Positions 61,329-64,000 of a stretch of DNA of 64,000 nt are shown piece after piece. Source of the stretch: an uncultured Bacteroidia bacterium (lineage in GTDB: Bacteria; Bacteroidota; Bacteroidia; Bacteroidales; UBA932). Position 1 is the first letter of the stretch. The number at the start of each line of letters is the position of its first letter. The position numbers and the translations under genes were made by a program. The notes under the pieces were generated by a model, which did no database searches, had not been told where the DNA came from, and saw only the letters and a list, made by a program, of their open reading frames with translations. The DNA is taken from positions 23,390 to 87,389 of the forward strand of contig CACYHC010000002.1 of the NCBI GenBank assembly GCA_902774145.1, written 5' to 3'.

Positions 61329-64000
61329 ATGTCTTGCAATAGAATTTTCCTTGCCGGCCTCTGTGCCCTTTGCTGCCTTTCCCTTTCCGCCCGTAAAAAG
61401 CCGCTGGACCACAGCGTCTACGACAGCTGGGAGCGGGTAACGGATGTCGCCCTGACGGCGGACGGTGCCTTCCTGAGCTACCGTATCGCCCTCCAGCAGG
61501 GGGACGGAACCCTGGTGATTCGCCGCACGGCCGACGGGGCGGAACTTCGCATTCCGCGCGGCGAGGGCCTGAGCATCGACGGAAAACGGGCCTATTGCAG
61601 CATCAAGGCGCCGTATGCCGCCACTCGCGCCGCGAAAATCAAGAAAGTCAAGAAGGACAAAATGCCGCAGGACAGCCTTGCGGTCATGGACCTCGGGGCG
61701 ATGACGCTGCACAAATTCCCGCGTTCCAAGCGCTTCAAAACCGGTTTTGATGCGATGCCTTTCGTAGCCTACGAGATAAAAGATGCCGTCGTGGTGCTCA
61801 ATCCCGCCGAAGGGAACCGCGCCGATACGATCAAACAGGCCTCGGCGTTCACTTTCTCGCGCGACGGGCGCCTGCTTGCGCTGGTGCTGAAAAAGGAAAA
61901 GAAGGACAGCCTTTCGCAAAACGCGATGCTCCTCTATGCCCCCGCTACCCGTACGCGGACGGTGCTGGACAGCGGCAAGGCCTATTACGGTGGCATCGCC
62001 TTTGACGATGCGGGTGCGCAGTTGGCCTTCCTCGCATCGGCGGATAGCCTGGAAGATGCGGGCCGGCACTGCGCCCTGATGCTCTGGAACGCTGCATCGG
62101 GCCTGCGGACCTTGCTCGGGGCGGATTACCGTGCGAAGGAGGACTGGTGCCTGACCGAGCGCAGTGCGCCGTTCTTCTCCCGTTCCGGGAAGCGGATATT
62201 TGCCGGTATGGGCCCCTGCAAACCGCCCAAAGATACGACCGTCGTCGAATTTGAAAAGGCGCAGCTGGAAATCTGGAACTGGGATGCGCTCTACACCCCG
62301 CCGATGCGCCGCAAGGACGACCCTGCGAAAAAGACCTTCCAGGCAGTCATCGAAGTGGCCGGCGGGCAACCGGTGCTGCTTTCGGATTCGACGGAAGATG
62401 TCCTGAAACACTACGCCGGGGGCGACGGCGACTATGCCCTGCTCCTCAACGACAGCGCCTACCGCCTCTCCTCTTACTGGGACGCCAATAATTTCTGCGA
62501 TGCGTACCTCGTTTCGCTTGTCACGGGCGAAAGAAAACTGCTTTACAGTAAACTGGAAGGCACGCCGCAGCTTTCCCCAGGCGGAAAATATATTCTATGG
62601 TACAGTTACGGCGATTTGAACTGGCACTGCCGGAACCTTTCGACCGGTGCGGAAGCCAACCTCACCGCGTCCCTGGGCATTCCGTTCTTCGACGAAGAAA
62701 ACGACCGCCCCTGTCCGCCCGACCCCTGGGACCGCCGTCCGCAGTGGACGGAAGGGGATGCCTCCGTGCTCATCTGCGACCGTTATGACCTCTGGAAACT
62801 GCAGCCTGACGGGAGCGCCGCCGTTTGCCTGACGAAAGGGGAGGGCCGTGCGCGGAACCTCCGCTACCGGCGGACGAATTTCGTGGACTGGGGCCTGAGC
62901 GAGACAGACCGGAAGCTGGGCCTGGTGCACAGCCCCTCGGCGAGGGAAAAACTCTGGCTTTCCACCTTCTGTGAAACGGACAAGACCAACGGCCTGGCTG
63001 TTCTGGACGGCCTGAAAGCCCGTGTGCCCGAGGGCTTTACCGCCCCCTGCAGTTTTGCTGCGGGGGCCATCGCCAGAAACGGCAGCGCCGCGGCCCTCAC
63101 GAAAGGCGATTTCCGTCATCCCTACGACCTGTATTTCTGTTTCGCGCGCCGGGGCGTCGGCCTTGCGCAGATGGCTGCGGCGGAGCAGCTGACCCATATC
63201 AATCCCGCACAGGCGGACTACCGCTGGGGCGATGTGCAACTTGTCCACTGGAAGGCCTACGACGGCACCCCGCTGGATGGCCTGCTCTTCCTGCCGGAGG
63301 ACCGCGAGCCCGATGAAAAACTGCCCCTTATGGTGTATTTCTATGAACGGAATGCGGAGACGATGTACAGCTACCGCCAGCCGGCGCCTTCGCGCTCCAT
63401 CATCAATATTCCGCTCTATGTAAGCAACGGCTATGCGGTGTTCGTGCCGGATGTGGTGTACAAGGTGGGGCATCCCGGTGAGAGCGCGTACAACTGCATC
63501 TGCGCCGGTGCGGAGGCGATGTGTGCGCAGTTTCCCTTCCTGGACCGCGACCGGATGGCCATCCAGGGCCAGAGCTGGGGCGGCTACCAGGTGGCGTACC
63601 TCGTCACCCGCACCGATATGTTCCGGGCGGGCGGCGCCGGCGCGCCCGTGGGGAATATGACCAGCGCCTACGGCGGCATCCGCTGGGAGTCCGGCCTGGC
63701 GCGGGCGATGCAGTACGAGCACGGGCAGAGCCGCATCGGCAAATCCCTCTGGGACGAGGGCGGCCGCGAGTTGTATATCGAGAATTCTCCGGTTTTTCAC
63801 GCCGACAAGGTGAAAACCCCGGTGCTGATTATGCACAACGACGCCGACGGTGCCGTTCCCTGGTACCAGGGCATCGAGTTCTTCTGCGCCCTGCGGCGCT
63901 TCGGCTCCCCGGCCTGGCTGCTCCAGTACAAGAACGAAGCCCACAACCTGATGGAACGAAAAAACTGCAAGGACCTCAGCGAAAGGCTCCTGCAGTTCTT
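61329..64000 (+). CDS. Prolyl oligopeptidase family (S9) serine peptidase (3' end cut by window)
   Basis: Exported S9 peptidase; about 890 codons are visible and the frame runs off the right edge without a stop. N-terminal signal MSCNRIFLAGLCALCCLSLS, possibly a lipoprotein signal because of the Cys pair. Residues about 30-600 form a beta-propeller-like region (repeated LxFSRDGR, GGIAFDDAG, LSPGGKYILW units). The C-terminal alpha/beta hydrolase has the nucleophile S749 in GQSWGGYQ, Asp D840 in HNDADGAVP and His H872 in NEAHNLM, so the triad is intact. It likely trims peptides in the periplasm or at the surface. Not in an evident operon. Confidence 0.9.
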   Translation, partial: MSCNRIFLAGLCALCCLSLSARKKPLDHSVYDSWERVTDVALTADGAFLSYRIALQQGDGTLVIRRTADGAELRIPRGEGLSIDGKRAYCSIKAPYAATRAAKIKKVKKDKMPQDSLAVMDLGAMTLHKFPRSKRFKTGFDAMPFVAYEIKDAVVVLNPAEGNRADTIKQASAFTFSRDGRLLALVLKKEKKDSLSQNAMLLYAPATRTRTVLDSGKAYYGGIAFDDAGAQLAFLASADSLEDAGRHCALMLWNAASGLRTLLGADYRAKEDWCLTERSAPFFSRSGKRIFAGMGPCKPPKDTTVVEFEKAQLEIWNWDALYTPPMRRKDDPAKKTFQAVIEVAGGQPVLLSDSTEDVLKHYAGGDGDYALLLNDSAYRLSSYWDANNFCDAYLVSLVTGERKLLYSKLEGTPQLSPGGKYILWYSYGDLNWHCRNLSTGAEANLTASLGIPFFDEENDRPCPPDPWDRRPQWTEGDASVLICDRYDLWKLQPDGSAAVCLTKGEGRARNLRYRRTNFVDWGLSETDRKLGLVHSPSAREKLWLSTFCETDKTNGLAVLDGLKARVPEGFTAPCSFAAGAIARNGSAAALTKGDFRHPYDLYFCFARRGVGLAQMAAAEQLTHINPAQADYRWGDVQLVHWKAYDGTPLDGLLFLPEDREPDEKLPLMVYFYERNAETMYSYRQPAPSRSIINIPLYVSNGYAVFVPDVVYKVGHPGESAYNCICAGAEAMCAQFPFLDRDRMAIQGQSWGGYQVAYLVTRTDMFRAGGAGAPVGNMTSAYGGIRWESGLARAMQYEHGQSRIGKSLWDEGGRELYIENSPVFHADKVKTPVLIMHNDADGAVPWYQGIEFFCALRRFGSPAWLLQYKNEAHNLMERKNCKDLSERLLQF

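Noticed and set aside
1-64000. tRNA, rRNA, CRISPR arrays, toxin-antitoxin or defence systems
   Set aside because: Looked for by eye in gaps and gene content; none seen. Intergenic space is too short for rRNA or arrays. A tRNA scan was not run.

Overview
The window is a 64 kb piece of a Bacteroidota chromosome, most likely order Bacteroidales, from an uncultured gut-type lineage with GC near 60%. The evidence is the gene families (DUF4270 lipoprotein beside a short GT5 glycogen synthase, FtsX-DUF3098-UppP, DUF4294, GH97, PCMD, fused NagB-like/PIG-L, fused AroE-AroK, MurA with Asp in place of the fosfomycin-target Cys) and the promoters, which follow the Bacteroidota pattern TTTG-N18-21-TAnnTTTG. 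No tRNA, rRNA, CRISPR array, insertion sequence or prophage was seen, and no stretch over 300 bases lacks a gene.

Layout. 1-6.4 kb (+): aspS (5' end cut), a secreted GH2 glycosidase, murB, murA. 6.4-13.9 kb (-): cdaA, mutS2, yraN, a manC-like nucleotidyltransferase, a PagL-like outer-membrane lipase, dapB, dapA, mostly overlapping or nearly so. 13.9-17.9 kb (+): the first part of the S10 ribosomal operon (rplC to rpsC), with its own promoter and a perfect terminator. 17.9-27.2 kb: an unrelated block (thioredoxin-fold lipoprotein, uvrC, pnuC, acpP, DUF4270/GT5, ftsX-DUF3098-uppP-lpxH-like, DUF4294) that separates the two parts of the ribosomal cluster. 27.4-37.9 kb (+): rplP to rplQ including secY, map, infA, rpmJ and rpoA, again with its own promoter and terminator. 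38-44.9 kb (+): carbohydrate genes (GH97, NagB-like/PIG-L fusion, nagB, PCMD protein, GT4 glycosyltransferase) and a rubredoxin. 44.9-50.4 kb (+): aromatic amino-acid genes pheA, aroC, aroEK, tyrA and DAHP synthase, with a structured 150-base element between pheA and aroC. 50.4-54 kb: a small peptide gene, a large surface lipoprotein, and a convergent envelope protein. 54-59 kb (-): trpB-type tryptophan synthase behind a classical attenuator, metK behind a SAM-II riboswitch, uxuA and its partner SDR. 59-64 kb: manA (+), an AGCS-family sodium symporter (-), and an S9 peptidase (+, cut by the right edge).

Two cis-regulatory RNAs stand out. Upstream of the trpB-type gene lies a 20-codon leader peptide with adjacent Phe-Phe-Trp-Trp codons, mutually exclusive stems and a terminator with a U tract: a transcription attenuator. 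Upstream of metK lies a sequence matching the SAM-II aptamer, ending at the start codon. Several promoters place the -7 box only 3 to 8 bases before the start codon (cdaA, the trp leader peptide, rubredoxin, GT5, DUF4294), which implies leaderless or ultra-short-leader mRNAs, while the ribosomal operons and acpP have 48-86 base leaders. All functions are read from sequence and family knowledge only; no database search or folding program was run.
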